A stretch of 64,000 bases of DNA from Fen-455 sp050012675 (GTDB lineage Bacteria > Actinomycetota > Acidimicrobiia > Acidimicrobiales > Bog-793): contig JBEKGS010000006.1 of assembly GCA_050012675.1 (NCBI GenBank), forward strand, positions 62,001 through 126,000. The letters are read 5' to 3'. This document shows positions 17,291 through 26,347 of this stretch, one piece after another. A program made the position numbers and the translations under genes. Below the pieces are notes generated by a model. It was not told the origin of the DNA. It was given only the letters and a program-made list of their open reading frames with translations, and ran no database searches. The stretch's first letter is position 1. Each line of letters begins with the position of its first letter.

Positions 17291-18268
17291 GTGTCAGGTA
17301 GAGACGGAGAAATCGCCGCCATCGAAACCATCCGGCGAGGCTTGCGCCAGCCACCGCAAGGCGAGATCTGGATCGGTGATGACGCCGCCGTGGTCGCCGG
17401 GCCGGCGGGCAAGCACCTTCTTCTTGCGGCCGACGCCGTGGTCGAGGGCGTGCACTTCGAGCTGGACCTCCTCGACGTGTCCGATGTGGGCTGGAAGGCC
17501 CTGGCCGTGAACGTGAGCGACATCGCCGCCATGGGCGGCAGACCGCTGCACGCCCTCGTCACAGTCGTGGGGGCGGGCGCGGACATGATCGAGGGACTTG
17601 TTCGAGGACTCGCAGAGGCGGCCGATGCCTACGGGTGCGCCATCGTGGGAGGCGACCTGTCTTCGGGTGAACGCCTGGTCGTCTCCGTCGCCATCACCGG
17701 TAGCGCGGGGGACGAGGAGGCGGTCCTTCGTTCGGGTGCCCGTGCCGGGGACGCCTTGTTCGTCACCGGGCCCCTGGGCAGCTCGGCGGCCGGGCTGAGG
17801 ATCCTGCGCAGTGAGAGGGATCGTGGCGCGCCGGGGCCGGCAGGGGTCACGCCGGCGACACCGCGAGACGGAGGCGACCCGTCAGCCGTGCTCGTCGCCG
17901 CCTATCGCCGCCCCGTCGCGCGCGTGGCCGAGGGACTGGCGGCGGCGGCCGGCGGGGCGACGGCGATGATCGACGTCTCTGACGGGCTGGGGATCGATCT
18001 CGACCGTCTGGCGACCGCTTCGGGCATAGGCGTCGTGCTGGACGCGGTCCCGACCGCAACGGGGGCGACGCGCGAGGAAGCGCTCGCCGGAGGAGAGGAC
18101 TATGAGCTGGTCTTCGCCGCCCGAGACCCCGCCAGGGTCGCCAGCAGCTTTGAGGCCGCGGGCCTGCGGGCACCCGTCCGCATCGGTGAGTGCGTCCGCG
18201 ACCCAGCGCTGCGCCTCATCGGAGCCGAATTGCTTCCCGCCTCAGGTTGGGAACATCGCCTGAGCTGA
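17291..18268 (+). CDS. thiL: Thiamine-monophosphate kinase
   Basis: A 325-residue ThiL, phosphorylating thiamine monophosphate to thiamine pyrophosphate. Motifs are the DGEIAAIETIRRG N-terminus, IGDDAAVVAGPAG, ADAVVEGVHFELDL, ALAVNVSDIAAMGGRP, VGGDLSSGE, VTGPLGSSAAGL, MIDVSDGLGIDLDRLA, and LAGGEDYELVFAA. GTG at 17291 fits the conserved N-terminus; an in-frame extension upstream is unconserved. The TPP product is the cofactor of the E1 enzymes at 56.6-58.6 kb, though that does not link their regulation. A bidirectional terminator follows. Confidence 0.95.
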   Translation: MSGRDGEIAAIETIRRGLRQPPQGEIWIGDDAAVVAGPAGKHLLLAADAVVEGVHFELDLLDVSDVGWKALAVNVSDIAAMGGRPLHALVTVVGAGADMIEGLVRGLAEAADAYGCAIVGGDLSSGERLVVSVAITGSAGDEEAVLRSGARAGDALFVTGPLGSSAAGLRILRSERDRGAPGPAGVTPATPRDGGDPSAVLVAAYRRPVARVAEGLAAAAGGATAMIDVSDGLGIDLDRLATASGIGVVLDAVPTATGATREEALAGGEDYELVFAARDPARVASSFEAAGLRAPVRIGECVRDPALRLIGAELLPASGWEHRLS

Positions 18269-18300
18269 GCGGGGGCCCGAGCAGCTCGGGCTCACCCGCT
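18268..18300. terminator. Bidirectional terminator between thiL and rpmB
   Basis: A two-part stem: AGCGGG/CCCGCT outside and GCCCGAG/CTCGGGC inside with a CAG loop. It fills the space between two convergent genes (thiL ends at 18268, rpmB at 18304). TTGTC follows on the plus strand. Confidence 0.7.
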
Positions 18301-18303
18301 TTG

Positions 18304-18522
18304 TCAGGCCGTGGGCCCGGCGAAGATCCGCCGCGGCGGCTTTACGACCCGGCCGGCGCGGATGCACGAGGTGCACACGTTGAGATGGGTCGGGGTTCCG
18401 TTCACGAGCGCGCGGACGCGCTGGATGTTCGGGTCCCAACGGCGCTTCGTGCGCCGGTGGGAGTGGGACACGTTCATCCCGAAGCCCGGGTGTTTCCCAC
18501 AGATCTCACATACGGCTGCCAC
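18304..18522 (-). CDS. rpmB: 50S ribosomal protein L28
   Basis: A 72-residue L28 of the zinc-binding form: CEIC near the N-terminus and CTSC later give the four cysteines. It shows the family core KHPGFGMNVSHSHRRTKRRW, NIQRV and LNVCTSCIRAGRV. It sits in the large subunit. GTG at 18522 is the only fitting start. TAACGT on the minus strand at 18575-18570 could be its -10, giving a leader of about 40 bases. It is divergent from the fakA-like gene. Confidence 0.95.
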   Translation of the reverse strand: MAAVCEICGKHPGFGMNVSHSHRRTKRRWDPNIQRVRALVNGTPTHLNVCTSCIRAGRVVKPPRRIFAGPTA

Positions 18523-18628
18523 GTCGACGCGTTCCTCGAGAGAGAGTTCCTACAAATGGACGAGGTCTGACGTTAGCATCCATTGGAATGGCGCCGTGCG
18601 AAACTGACCCGCGACCACCTGTGGCGCC

Positions 18629-20449
18629 ATGTCGCGCAACGAACCGGTGACCGCTCCACGTGCCGAGGCCGATGCCAACGCAGGTCTGACTCCAGAGCAC
18701 CTCGTCATGGTGATGCGCGCCTTCTCCGAGGGCCTGGAGCTTCACCGGGGCGTCGTGAACCGCCTGAACGTCTACCCGGTCCCCGACGGTGACACGGGCA
18801 CGAACATGGCCCTCACAGTCGAGAGCGTCGTCAAGGCGCTGGACGGGCTGGACCTGTCCGCCGCCGACGGCGACGCCATGGGGGCTGCCTGCCGGGCGAT
18901 CGCGAGCGGGTCGCTCATGGGGGCACGGGGCAACTCCGGTGTCATCCTCTGCCAGATCCTGCGCGGCATCTCGGGCACGTTCGCACCCTGCCGGGTCGTG
19001 AGGGCGCACGAGGCGGCGGTCGCCCTGTCAGAGGGCAGTGCCGCCGCGCGGGCAGGAGTCTTGCGCCCGGTCGAAGGAACGATGCTCACCGTCGCCGCCG
19101 ACGCCGCGCAAGCCGCGCGCGAGGTCGACGAACACGGTGGCGGGGACCTGCTCGGGGTATTCGAGGCGGCGCGGCGCGCCGCTGTCTCCTCGCTCTGGCG
19201 CACTCCCGACCTGTTGCCGGTGCTCGCACAGGCCGGTGTGGTCGACGCGGGCGGAGCTGGGCTCGTCCTCTTGTACGACGCCTTCTTGCACGTGATCGAC
19301 GCCCGGCCCATCGCCGAGGAGCTTCCGCTTCCTCCCGAGGTCGCCGAGAAGATCGCCGGCGGCTTTCAGGCCGACCGCCCCGCACAGCGGGCGGCCAGCT
19401 TCGCCGGCGCGGGCCGCGGCACCGGCGCGCAGGGATCGTCCGATCACGATGGCCAGTCCGCCCGGCCCCTGGCCGGCGGGAACGGGGAGGGTCTGCCAGG
19501 ACCCCGATACGAGGTCATGTACTTCCTCGAGGCTCCCGACGACACCCTTGGGGCCTTCAAGAGCGTCTGGGCCGGCATCGGCGACTCGATCGTCGTCGTC
19601 GGTGGTGACGGACTGTGGAATTGCCACATTCACACCGACGACATCGGGGCAGCGGTCGAGGCCGCGCTCGACGTGGGCCGCCCACGCGACATACGGGTCA
19701 CCGATCTGCTCGACCAGGTCGAGGAGGAGTCGTGGGTGCGCCACGCGGCCGAGCTCGACGGCGAGGCTCCCCCGGGCATCGACGAGCCCGCACCGGTGAC
19801 CTCGGTGGTCGCTGTCGCGACGGGCGACGGGATCCGCCGCATCTTCTATTCGCTCGGAGTCCACCACATCGTCGCCGGCGGCCAGTCGATGAACCCCTCC
19901 ACGGCCCAGATCCTCGAGGTCGTCGACTCCGTCCCCGGCTCAGAGGTGGTGATCCTCCCCAACAACAAGAACATCGTGCCCGTGGCCGAACAGGCTTGCG
20001 AGATATCGACCAAGCCGGCATTCGTCGTCAACACCGCCGGCATACAGGAGGGGTTCGCGGCACTTCTCGAGTACGACCCCCAGGCCACGGCCGAGGAGAA
20101 CGCTTGTGTCATGCAGGCGGCCGCCGCCAGGGTGCGCGCCGGGGAGGTCACCCGGGCCGTGCGGGCCAGCGACTCGGCGGCAGGCGCCATAGAAGCGGGG
20201 GACTGGATCGGCCTGTCGCGAAGCGGGATCGAGTCGGTGGCGGGGACGCTCGCGGAGGCGACCTGCGGCCTGCTCGCCAAACTGCTCGACGACGGCGGCG
20301 AGATAGTGACCCTGATCGAGGGCGCGGGGGCGACCGCCGCCGACACGAGGCGGGTCACCGAGTGGCTGCACGAGAACCGGCCCGGGATCGCCCTCGAGCT
20401 GCACCACGGGGGCCAGCCGCTGTACCCCTACTTCGTCTCGGTCGAATGA
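18629..20449 (+). CDS. DAK2-domain protein, FakA-like fatty acid kinase subunit
   Basis: A 606-residue protein of the YloV/FakA type. The N-terminal DhaL domain carries NRLNVYPVPDGDTGTNM (ATP/Mg-binding aspartates) and MGARGNSGVILCQIL. The C-terminal half ends in LELHHGGQPLYPYFVSVE, as in FakA. FakA phosphorylates fatty acids bound to FakB (DegV family). No fakB is in the window, so the partner must be elsewhere. Residues of about 250-290 form a Gly/Ala-rich, probably disordered linker. The stop overlaps the recG start as ATGA, a pairing common in Gram-positive genomes. Confidence 0.88.
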   Translation: MSRNEPVTAPRAEADANAGLTPEHLVMVMRAFSEGLELHRGVVNRLNVYPVPDGDTGTNMALTVESVVKALDGLDLSAADGDAMGAACRAIASGSLMGARGNSGVILCQILRGISGTFAPCRVVRAHEAAVALSEGSAAARAGVLRPVEGTMLTVAADAAQAAREVDEHGGGDLLGVFEAARRAAVSSLWRTPDLLPVLAQAGVVDAGGAGLVLLYDAFLHVIDARPIAEELPLPPEVAEKIAGGFQADRPAQRAASFAGAGRGTGAQGSSDHDGQSARPLAGGNGEGLPGPRYEVMYFLEAPDDTLGAFKSVWAGIGDSIVVVGGDGLWNCHIHTDDIGAAVEAALDVGRPRDIRVTDLLDQVEEESWVRHAAELDGEAPPGIDEPAPVTSVVAVATGDGIRRIFYSLGVHHIVAGGQSMNPSTAQILEVVDSVPGSEVVILPNNKNIVPVAEQACEISTKPAFVVNTAGIQEGFAALLEYDPQATAEENACVMQAAAARVRAGEVTRAVRASDSAAGAIEAGDWIGLSRSGIESVAGTLAEATCGLLAKLLDDGGEIVTLIEGAGATAADTRRVTEWLHENRPGIALELHHGGQPLYPYFVSVE

Positions 20450-22785
20450 GCGAGGCGGCGGGAGGCCGCACGTTGCGGTTTCTCGAGGCAAAGAGCGTGA
20501 GCGAGCTGCGCAGCGTCAAGGCGCGCAAGGTGGCCGGCCTGGCTTCGATGGGCATCGAGAGCGTGCTGGACCTGCTGATGCACTACCCACGTCGTTACAT
20601 CGACCGCCGCCGCCAGTCCGAGATCGGTGCGCTCGCCGAGGACGAGGAGGCAATGGTCACAGCGACCGTGCGTCGTTGTTCCGCCCGCCGCAGCGCTCGT
20701 GGCAAGACCATCGTGCAAGTCGTCGTCGAGGACCGGACGGCCCGCCTCATGCTCGTCTTCTTCAACCAGCCCTGGCGAGCTCGCCAGTTGGCCGTCGGCT
20801 CGGAGGTCGTCGTCTTCGGCCGTACAGAGATCTACCGGGGCGCCCGGCAGATGACGAACCCCGTCGTCGACCTCGTGGGCGACCAGACGGGCCGCCTCGT
20901 GCCCGTGTACCCGCAGTCGGGCAAGGCGAAGATCGGCTCCAGCGAGATCGCCTCGTACGTGGCCGAGGCGCTGGAACGCACCGGGCAGTTCGCGGAGGTC
21001 CTGCCCTCGCAGTTCGTCGACGAGCTTGGCCTTGTCGGGCGCACCGAGGCATTCCGGTCCATACACGCACCGGAGAGCTTCGAGGACAGGGACGCCGCCA
21101 GGAAACGGCTGGCTTTCGACGAGCTGTTGAGGCTCCAGCTCATCCTCGTGATGCAGAAACGCGCCGCCGCCACCGGGGCCCCCGGGATCCCTCACCAGGT
21201 CGCGCCTTTTTCGGGAAAGAGCCTGGTCGAGGAGTTCCTAGGTCGGTTGCCGTTCACTTTGACCAGAGCCCAGGCGCGGGCGATTCAAGAGATCGCAGCC
21301 GATCTCGCCGCCACCCACCCGATGCACCGCCTCTTGCAGGGCGACGTCGGCGCAGGCAAGACGGTCGTGGCACTGGCGACCCTGCTCTACGGCGTGCAAG
21401 GTGGCCACCAGGGCGCCCTCATGGTCCCGACAGAGGTGCTCGCCGAGCAGCACTACCTCGCCGCACGCAGCTTGCTTGCCGGACTGGAGGTCAAAGACGC
21501 CACCCGTTTGGGGGGCGTGCGCCCGCTGGAGGTCGCGCTGCTCACGAACCGGACCACCGGAAGCGAGCGGGCGAGGATGCAAGCCGAGCTCGGGGCGGGG
21601 AGCCTCGACCTTGTCGTGGGCACCCACGCCTTGCTGACCGACAACATCCGCTTCCGTTCGCTCGGGGTGGTGGTGATAGACGAGCAGCACCGCTTCGGGG
21701 TTGAACAACGGGCGGCCCTCAGGGAGAAGGGTCCCGCCAGCCTTGCCGGTGAGGCTGAAGGGCGGAATGGGACCCTCGAAGCCGAGCAGGGCTCCCGGCA
21801 TCCCGACGTGCTCGTCATGACCGCGACGCCGATCCCCCGCACTGCGGCCATGACCGTCTACGGCGATCTGGACCAGACGGTCCTCGACGAGCTGCCTGTC
21901 GGGCGCACGCCCGTGACCACCGCCTGGCTGAACGGGCCCGACGAGCACCCGGCCGCCTGGGAGCGGGTGCGCAAGGAGATAGCGGCCGGTCACCAGGCCT
22001 ATGTCATCTGCCCGCTCGTGGGAGGCGGACAGCCCGAGGACGAGGAGCCGGAGGCCCTGCAGGAGGCCGCCGAGCCGGAAGACTACGAGACGGCGCCCTA
22101 CGACGAGCCCGGCCGCGCCCAGTTCCCGACGCTGCCCATGGCCGGTCTCGCTCAACTGGGGGACGAGGCTTCAAAGCAACCTCCGAAGTCCGTCGTGGAG
22201 GAGCACGCGCGGCTGTCCTCAGGCGAACTCGCCGGGTTCGCCGTCGGCCTGCTCCACGGCCAGCTCGCCTCGAAGGAGAAGGAAGCCACCATGGCCGCTT
22301 TCCGGCGCGGCGAGCTGCAGGTGCTGGTTGCCACGACGGTGATAGAGGTCGGCGTCGACGTGGCCAACGCGACAGTCATGGTGATCGAGGACGCTGACCG
22401 CTTCGGCATCGCCCAGCTGCACCAGCTGCGAGGACGGGTCGGGCGGGGGAGCGACAAGTCCTGGTGCTATCTCCTGGCAGAGTCGGTGACGGCCGGGGCG
22501 GCCAGGCGTCTGCGTGCGCTCGAGGACTCGAGCGACGGGTTCGAGCTCGCCGAGGTCGACCTGGAGCTACGCGGCGAGGGCACCGTGTTCGGGATCCGCC
22601 AGAAGGGAAGGAGCGACTTGCGCTTGGCGTCGCTTCGCCGTGACAAGCCGCTCGTCCGGGCCGCCCGGCGGGTGGCCGAGGCGATCATCGACCAGGACCC
22701 GGCTCTCGAGGCGCACCCGTTGCTGGAAGACGAGGTCCATCTGTTCGTGGCCGAGGAGTCCGAGGAGTTCGTCCTGAAGGGCTGA
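20446..22785 (+). CDS. recG: ATP-dependent DNA helicase RecG
   Basis: A 779-residue RecG, which regresses stalled replication forks and migrates Holliday junctions. It has an N-terminal wedge (OB fold) with MHYPRRYIDRR, then a superfamily 2 helicase core: LLQGDVGAGKTVVA (Walker A, about residue 298), VVIDEQHRFG (DEQH box, about 410), VLVMTATPIPRT, and VLVATTVIEVGVDV, DADRFGIAQLHQLRGRVGR in the second lobe. An acidic insertion of about 55 residues (roughly 528-585, EDEEPEALQEAAEPEDYE) interrupts the second helicase lobe. ATG at 20446 overlaps the preceding stop, so translation is probably coupled. Confidence 0.96.
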   Translation: MSEAAGGRTLRFLEAKSVSELRSVKARKVAGLASMGIESVLDLLMHYPRRYIDRRRQSEIGALAEDEEAMVTATVRRCSARRSARGKTIVQVVVEDRTARLMLVFFNQPWRARQLAVGSEVVVFGRTEIYRGARQMTNPVVDLVGDQTGRLVPVYPQSGKAKIGSSEIASYVAEALERTGQFAEVLPSQFVDELGLVGRTEAFRSIHAPESFEDRDAARKRLAFDELLRLQLILVMQKRAAATGAPGIPHQVAPFSGKSLVEEFLGRLPFTLTRAQARAIQEIAADLAATHPMHRLLQGDVGAGKTVVALATLLYGVQGGHQGALMVPTEVLAEQHYLAARSLLAGLEVKDATRLGGVRPLEVALLTNRTTGSERARMQAELGAGSLDLVVGTHALLTDNIRFRSLGVVVIDEQHRFGVEQRAALREKGPASLAGEAEGRNGTLEAEQGSRHPDVLVMTATPIPRTAAMTVYGDLDQTVLDELPVGRTPVTTAWLNGPDEHPAAWERVRKEIAAGHQAYVICPLVGGGQPEDEEPEALQEAAEPEDYETAPYDEPGRAQFPTLPMAGLAQLGDEASKQPPKSVVEEHARLSSGELAGFAVGLLHGQLASKEKEATMAAFRRGELQVLVATTVIEVGVDVANATVMVIEDADRFGIAQLHQLRGRVGRGSDKSWCYLLAESVTAGAARRLRALEDSSDGFELAEVDLELRGEGTVFGIRQKGRSDLRLASLRRDKPLVRAARRVAEAIIDQDPALEAHPLLEDEVHLFVAEESEEFVLKG

Positions 22786-22848
22786 CCGAGCGGGCACAGC
22801 TCGCTTCCGCAGAGCACCGGGCTGCCTTCGTCGTTCTAGCGTTGTGCC

Positions 22849-23421
22849 ATGCGCGTCATCGGAGGCACGGCAAGGCAGCGCCGTTTGCGTGCCCCCGACC
22901 TGCCGGGACTCAGGCCGACGAGCGATCGGGTCCGTGAGGCGATCTTCGACATCCTCGCCAGCCGTGGCGCGGTGCAAGGGGCCTCGGTGCTCGACGCTTA
23001 CGCGGGCAGCGGTGCCCTCGGCATCGAGGCCCTGTCGCGCGGGGCCGGTTCGGTCTGTCTCGTCGAGTCCGACCGCCGCGCCGTTGCCGCCATCGGTGCC
23101 AACCTCGAGGCGACAGGCTTCGCCGGCTCGCCCCTGGTGCGCGTGGTGAGAGCAGACGTCTTCGAATTCCTGGCCCGTGAAGCCGGCACCCGTTACGACC
23201 TCGCCCTTGTCGACCCGCCCTACTCCTTTGACAACTGGCCTGGGCTGCTCGACTTGCTGGAAGCGGACCTAGCCGTCCTGGAGTCGTCGGCCCCGGTCGC
23301 GCCCGGGGAGAGTTTCCTGGTCCGCCGCGAGTACCGCTACGGCGGTACGCTCGTCACGCTGGTCGAGGCCCGCGAGGCCGGCCGTCAAGATCCGAGCGCA
23401 ACCGACAAGGACACCGAGTGA
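22849..23421 (+). CDS. rsmD: 16S rRNA (guanine966-N2)-methyltransferase RsmD
   Basis: A 190-residue RsmD, methylating G966 of 16S rRNA. Motifs are RVIGGTARQRRL and TSDRVREAIFDIL at the N-terminus, the SAM loop LDAYAGSGALGIEALSRG, and the catalytic DPPYSF. TAGCGT at 22837-22842 lies 6 bases before the ATG, so it may be leaderless and start its own transcript rather than depend on recG. It ends in a four-base GTGA overlap with coaD, the standard actinobacterial pair. Confidence 0.95.
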   Translation: MRVIGGTARQRRLRAPDLPGLRPTSDRVREAIFDILASRGAVQGASVLDAYAGSGALGIEALSRGAGSVCLVESDRRAVAAIGANLEATGFAGSPLVRVVRADVFEFLAREAGTRYDLALVDPPYSFDNWPGLLDLLEADLAVLESSAPVAPGESFLVRREYRYGGTLVTLVEAREAGRQDPSATDKDTE

Positions 23422-23894
23422 CCGTCGCTTTGTTCCCAGGCTCGTTCGACCCGTTCCACAACGGGCACCTCGAGGTGGCCGAACGCGCCTCGCGTCTGTT
23501 CGATGAGCTCGTCGTGGCCGTGGTCACGAACCCGCAGAAGGGCGAGCCCCTCTTCGACGTCTCAGAGCGCGAGGCGATGATCGCCGAGTCGCTGGCGCAC
23601 ATGGACTCGGTGCGGATCGTGTCCATGTCGGTGCTCGTGGTCGAGGTCGCCCTCGAGGTCGGAGCCCACGTCATCGTCAAGGGACTCCGAGCGGTTTCCG
23701 ATTTCGAGTACGAGCTGCAGATGGCGCAGATGAACCAGCACCTCTCCGGTATCGAGACCCTGTTCCTGCCGACGAGCTCGTCGCACGCGTTCGTCGCTTC
23801 GAGGCTCATCCGCGAGGTTGTCCGCTATGGGGGTGACGTGAGCGAGTTCGTGCCGCCACCTGTTGCCCGCCGGTTGAAGGAGCTGCGACCGTGA
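23418..23894 (+). CDS. coaD: Phosphopantetheine adenylyltransferase
   Basis: A 158-residue nucleotidyltransferase catalysing the penultimate step of coenzyme A synthesis. It has the N-terminal PGSFDPFHNGHLEVAERA with the substrate and HxGH-type motif, VKGLRAVSDFEYELQMAQMN, and the C-terminal SSSHAFVASRLIREV segment. Length is normal. GTG at 23418 overlaps rsmD and the end overlaps the next gene by four bases, so three genes are translationally coupled. Confidence 0.97.
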   Translation: MTVALFPGSFDPFHNGHLEVAERASRLFDELVVAVVTNPQKGEPLFDVSEREAMIAESLAHMDSVRIVSMSVLVVEVALEVGAHVIVKGLRAVSDFEYELQMAQMNQHLSGIETLFLPTSSSHAFVASRLIREVVRYGGDVSEFVPPPVARRLKELRP

Positions 23895-24496
23895 CAGACA
23901 TCCACGACAGCCAAGGTACCGAGCCCGGGGCCGCCACCCCACCGGCCTCCGAAGCAGGCGGCGTCGAGGACCTCGTCGAGGAGCTCATCGAGATAATCAG
24001 CTCGGCGAAGTCGATGCCGCTCTCGTCGTCGGCCATCGTCACCCGCGACGAAGTGCTCGACCTGCTCGAAGCGATCCGTGACGAGCTTCCCGAAGAGCTG
24101 CGACGGGCGCGCCGGATGTTGAAGGACCACGAGGAGCTCCTCGCGGCGGCCAGGCGGGAGGCGGCCGACATCGTCAGCGACGGCAGGGTCCAGTCCGAGC
24201 GCATGGTCCAGCGCACAGAGATCGTGCGCCAGGCCGAGCACCGTGCCGTGCGGATCGTCGAGGACGCCGAGGCGGAGGCCCGCCAGATGCGCCACGAGGC
24301 CGAGGACTACGTCGACCAGAAGCTCGCCGGCTTTGAGATCGTCCTCGACAGGACTCTCAAGACTGTGCGGGCCGGCCGGGAACGGCTCGCCTCCGTGCCG
24401 CCGCCTTCGCCCAAGGCCGGCGACGAGGCGCCGAGCGAGCCAGGCGACGACGCCTGGTTCTCCGGTGAGGGATTGTTCGACCAGGATCTGGAATGA
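23891..24496 (+). CDS. SepIVA-like coiled-coil cell-division protein
   Basis: A 201-residue soluble, highly charged protein. A short variable N-terminus leads into a helical block (VEDLVEELIEIISSAKSMPL, then SSAIVTRDEVLDLLEAI), a long predicted coiled coil (about residues 65-155, rich in Arg/Glu/Ala), and a Pro-rich tail. Its place before the DUF177 gene and rnc-mutM-smc-ftsY matches Rv2927c/SepIVA of mycobacteria, a DivIVA-type division factor, as I recall it. Such genes are often mislabelled ATP synthase subunit b. No membrane segment is present. The identity rests on synteny and shape. Confidence 0.7.
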   Translation: MTDIHDSQGTEPGAATPPASEAGGVEDLVEELIEIISSAKSMPLSSSAIVTRDEVLDLLEAIRDELPEELRRARRMLKDHEELLAAARREAADIVSDGRVQSERMVQRTEIVRQAEHRAVRIVEDAEAEARQMRHEAEDYVDQKLAGFEIVLDRTLKTVRAGRERLASVPPPSPKAGDEAPSEPGDDAWFSGEGLFDQDLE

Positions 24497-25032
24497 CCAG
24501 GGCCGGCCGGGGCGGCCCGTTTGTCATCCCCGTGGCTGTCCTGCGCAAACATCCCGGAACGCGGCGACAGGTGGTCGTGAGCGGCCCGATCTCCGATCTC
24601 GACGTCAGCAACTCCAGGGTGGAGCCGGGCTCGCCCGTCGATCTGGACGTCGTGCTCGAGTCGGTGCTCGGTGGCATCGTCGTGACGGGGACCGTCTCGG
24701 CCAGCTGGCAGGGCGAGTGCGGGCGTTGCCTCGAGCCTGCCACCGGGCGGCTTGTCGCCCAGGTCCGCGAGGTCTACACCGACCAGGCTGACCCCGAGCT
24801 CGAGTACGCCATGACCGACGACTGGCTCGACCTTGAGCCCCTGGCCCACGATGCCTGTATCCTCGAGCTGCCGCTCGCGCCGCTCTGTGGGCCCGATTGT
24901 CTCGGGCTGTGTCCCGAGTGCGGCGCGAACCGTAACTACGAGTCCTGCACCTGCACGGACAAGACCGACCCGCGGTGGGCCGGTCTCGCCGGGCTAGGTG
25001 CCCTCGACGCGACGCACGAGTGGAGAAAGTGA
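24493..25032 (+). CDS. DUF177 (YceD-like) protein upstream of rpmF
   Basis: A 179-residue YceD-family protein, with the VSASWQGECGRCLEP block and a C-terminal metal-site region CLGLCPECG followed by ESCTC. The family is encoded just upstream of rpmF in most bacteria and is linked to 23S rRNA/ribosome assembly, although the mechanism is not settled. The cysteines suggest zinc. ATG at 24493 overlaps the previous stop as ATGA. The stop lies 2 bases before rpmF. Confidence 0.92.
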   Translation: MTRAGRGGPFVIPVAVLRKHPGTRRQVVVSGPISDLDVSNSRVEPGSPVDLDVVLESVLGGIVVTGTVSASWQGECGRCLEPATGRLVAQVREVYTDQADPELEYAMTDDWLDLEPLAHDACILELPLAPLCGPDCLGLCPECGANRNYESCTCTDKTDPRWAGLAGLGALDATHEWRK

Positions 25033-25034
25033 CG

Positions 25035-25214
25035 ATGGCTGTCCCGAAGAAGAAGACCTCGAAGTCGAAGAGCCGAAGCCGCAGGGCCTCTGCCTGGACG
25101 CTGGAGGCGCCCTCGCGCAGCCTCTGTCCTCAGTGCAACCGTGCGAAACTGCCCCACGTCGTCTGCCCCCATTGCGGGTGGTACAAGGGTCGCCAGGCGG
25201 TCGAGGTCGACTGA
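25035..25214 (+). CDS. rpmF: 50S ribosomal protein L32
   Basis: A 59-residue L32 beginning MAVPKKKTSKSKSRSRRA, with zinc-type CPQC and CPHC pairs and the CGWYKGRQAVEV ending. ATG at 25035 is the conserved start; GTGGAGAAAG just upstream supplies the ribosome site. An in-frame extension upstream overlaps the DUF177 gene and is not conserved. Confidence 0.96.
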   Translation: MAVPKKKTSKSKSRSRRASAWTLEAPSRSLCPQCNRAKLPHVVCPHCGWYKGRQAVEVD

Positions 25215-25219
25215 CCGTC

Positions 25220-26242
25220 GTGGCGCCAACCACCAATGAGGGTGCCGCGTCGCCGTCGCCCGCCCCGCTGCCAGTTGCCGTTGACGCCATGGGCGGGGAC
25301 CGTGCTCCCGGCGAGATCGTCGCCGGGGCCCGGCGTGCTGTCGAAGAGCTGGGCATACCCGTCCTCCTCGTCGGTCCGAGCGACGGCTCGCTCGGTGACA
25401 CGGGCAGCCTGGAGGTGCTGGCGGCTTCTCAAGTCATAGCCATGAACGACGATCCCGCCCAGAGTGTGCGGACCAAGAAGGACTCGAGCCTCGTACGCGC
25501 CGCGGAGGCCGTGCGTGACGGCCGGGCGTCGGCCATGGTGAGCGCCGGCAACACCGGGGCCGCCATGGCCAGTGCGCTCTTGCGAATGGGCCGTTTGCCG
25601 GGCGTCGCCCGGCCTGCCATCGCAGCGCTCATCCCGGCGGTGAGCGGGCGCCCGACGGTTCTCGTCGACTCGGGTGCCAACGCGGACTGCCATGCCGAGT
25701 GGCTGGTGCAATTCGCGCAGATGGGCTCCGCTTTCATGAAGCGTCGCTTCGGCGTCCAGTCCCCGAAGGTCGCGCTCTTGTCCATCGGCGAGGAGTCGAC
25801 GAAGGGCAACCAGCTCACCAAGGAGGCGCACGCCCTCTTGGCGGCAGGAGTCGGGGTCGACTTCGTCGGGAACGTGGAGGGCCGCGACCTTCTCGACGGC
25901 AATGTCGATGTGATCGTGACCGACGGCTTCACCGGCAACGTCGCCCTCAAGTCGCTCGAGGGTGCCCTTCGCGCCCTGTTCGACATTCTCGGTCGCGTGA
26001 TCGCCACGTCCCCCGAGACCCGTGCCGCGGGCGGCGTGCTCGGCCCCGAGCTCCACGTCTACGCCAAACGCCTCGACCCGGAGGAGACCGGCGGTGCGAT
26101 GTTGCTCGGCGTGGACGGTGTGTGTGTCATAAGCCACGGGAGCTCGTCGGCTAGGGCGATCCTGAACGCGGTCCGCGTCGCCCACGAGGCTGCGACAGGG
26201 GACATGGTCGGATCGTTGCGCGAGTCGGTTGCGAGCACCTGA
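25220..26242 (+). CDS. plsX: Phosphate acyltransferase PlsX
   Basis: A 340-residue PlsX, making acyl-phosphate from acyl-ACP for phospholipid synthesis. It has the N-terminal VAVDAMGGDRAPGEIV, then AMVSAGNTGAAMASAL, IAALIPA, VDSGAN, LLSIGEESTKGN, VEGRDLLDGNVDVIVTDGF, and the C-terminal VCVISHGSSSARAILNAV. GTG at 25220, five bases after rpmF, is the first reasonable start and leaves a 20-residue variable N-terminus. It sits beside acpP, its substrate carrier. Confidence 0.95.
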   Translation: MAPTTNEGAASPSPAPLPVAVDAMGGDRAPGEIVAGARRAVEELGIPVLLVGPSDGSLGDTGSLEVLAASQVIAMNDDPAQSVRTKKDSSLVRAAEAVRDGRASAMVSAGNTGAAMASALLRMGRLPGVARPAIAALIPAVSGRPTVLVDSGANADCHAEWLVQFAQMGSAFMKRRFGVQSPKVALLSIGEESTKGNQLTKEAHALLAAGVGVDFVGNVEGRDLLDGNVDVIVTDGFTGNVALKSLEGALRALFDILGRVIATSPETRAAGGVLGPELHVYAKRLDPEETGGAMLLGVDGVCVISHGSSSARAILNAVRVAHEAATGDMVGSLRESVAST

Positions 26243-26243
26243 G

Positions 26244-26261
26244 GACCGCCCCGGTGCGGTC
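26244..26261 (+). terminator. Hairpin right after plsX
   Basis: GACCGC pairs with GCGGTC across six bases, starting two bases after the plsX stop. It precedes a separate -10 for acpP, so it may trim plsX transcripts. Confidence 0.4.
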
Positions 26262-26313
26262 GGACCGGCCGGGACGAGGGCCCTCAAGACGCGCGACGTG
26301 CTTCGGCAGGCCT

Positions 26314-26342
26314 TAACATTGTGACCACGCAAGACGAAGGAG
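26314..26342 (+). promoter_or_regulatory. acpP promoter element and ribosome site
   Basis: TAACAT at 26314-26319 is a good -10. AAGGAG at 26337-26342 lies five bases before GTG 26348. Together they favour 26348 as the acpP start over GTG 26321, which would lie on top of the promoter. Confidence 0.5.
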
Positions 26343-26347
26343 CCCAG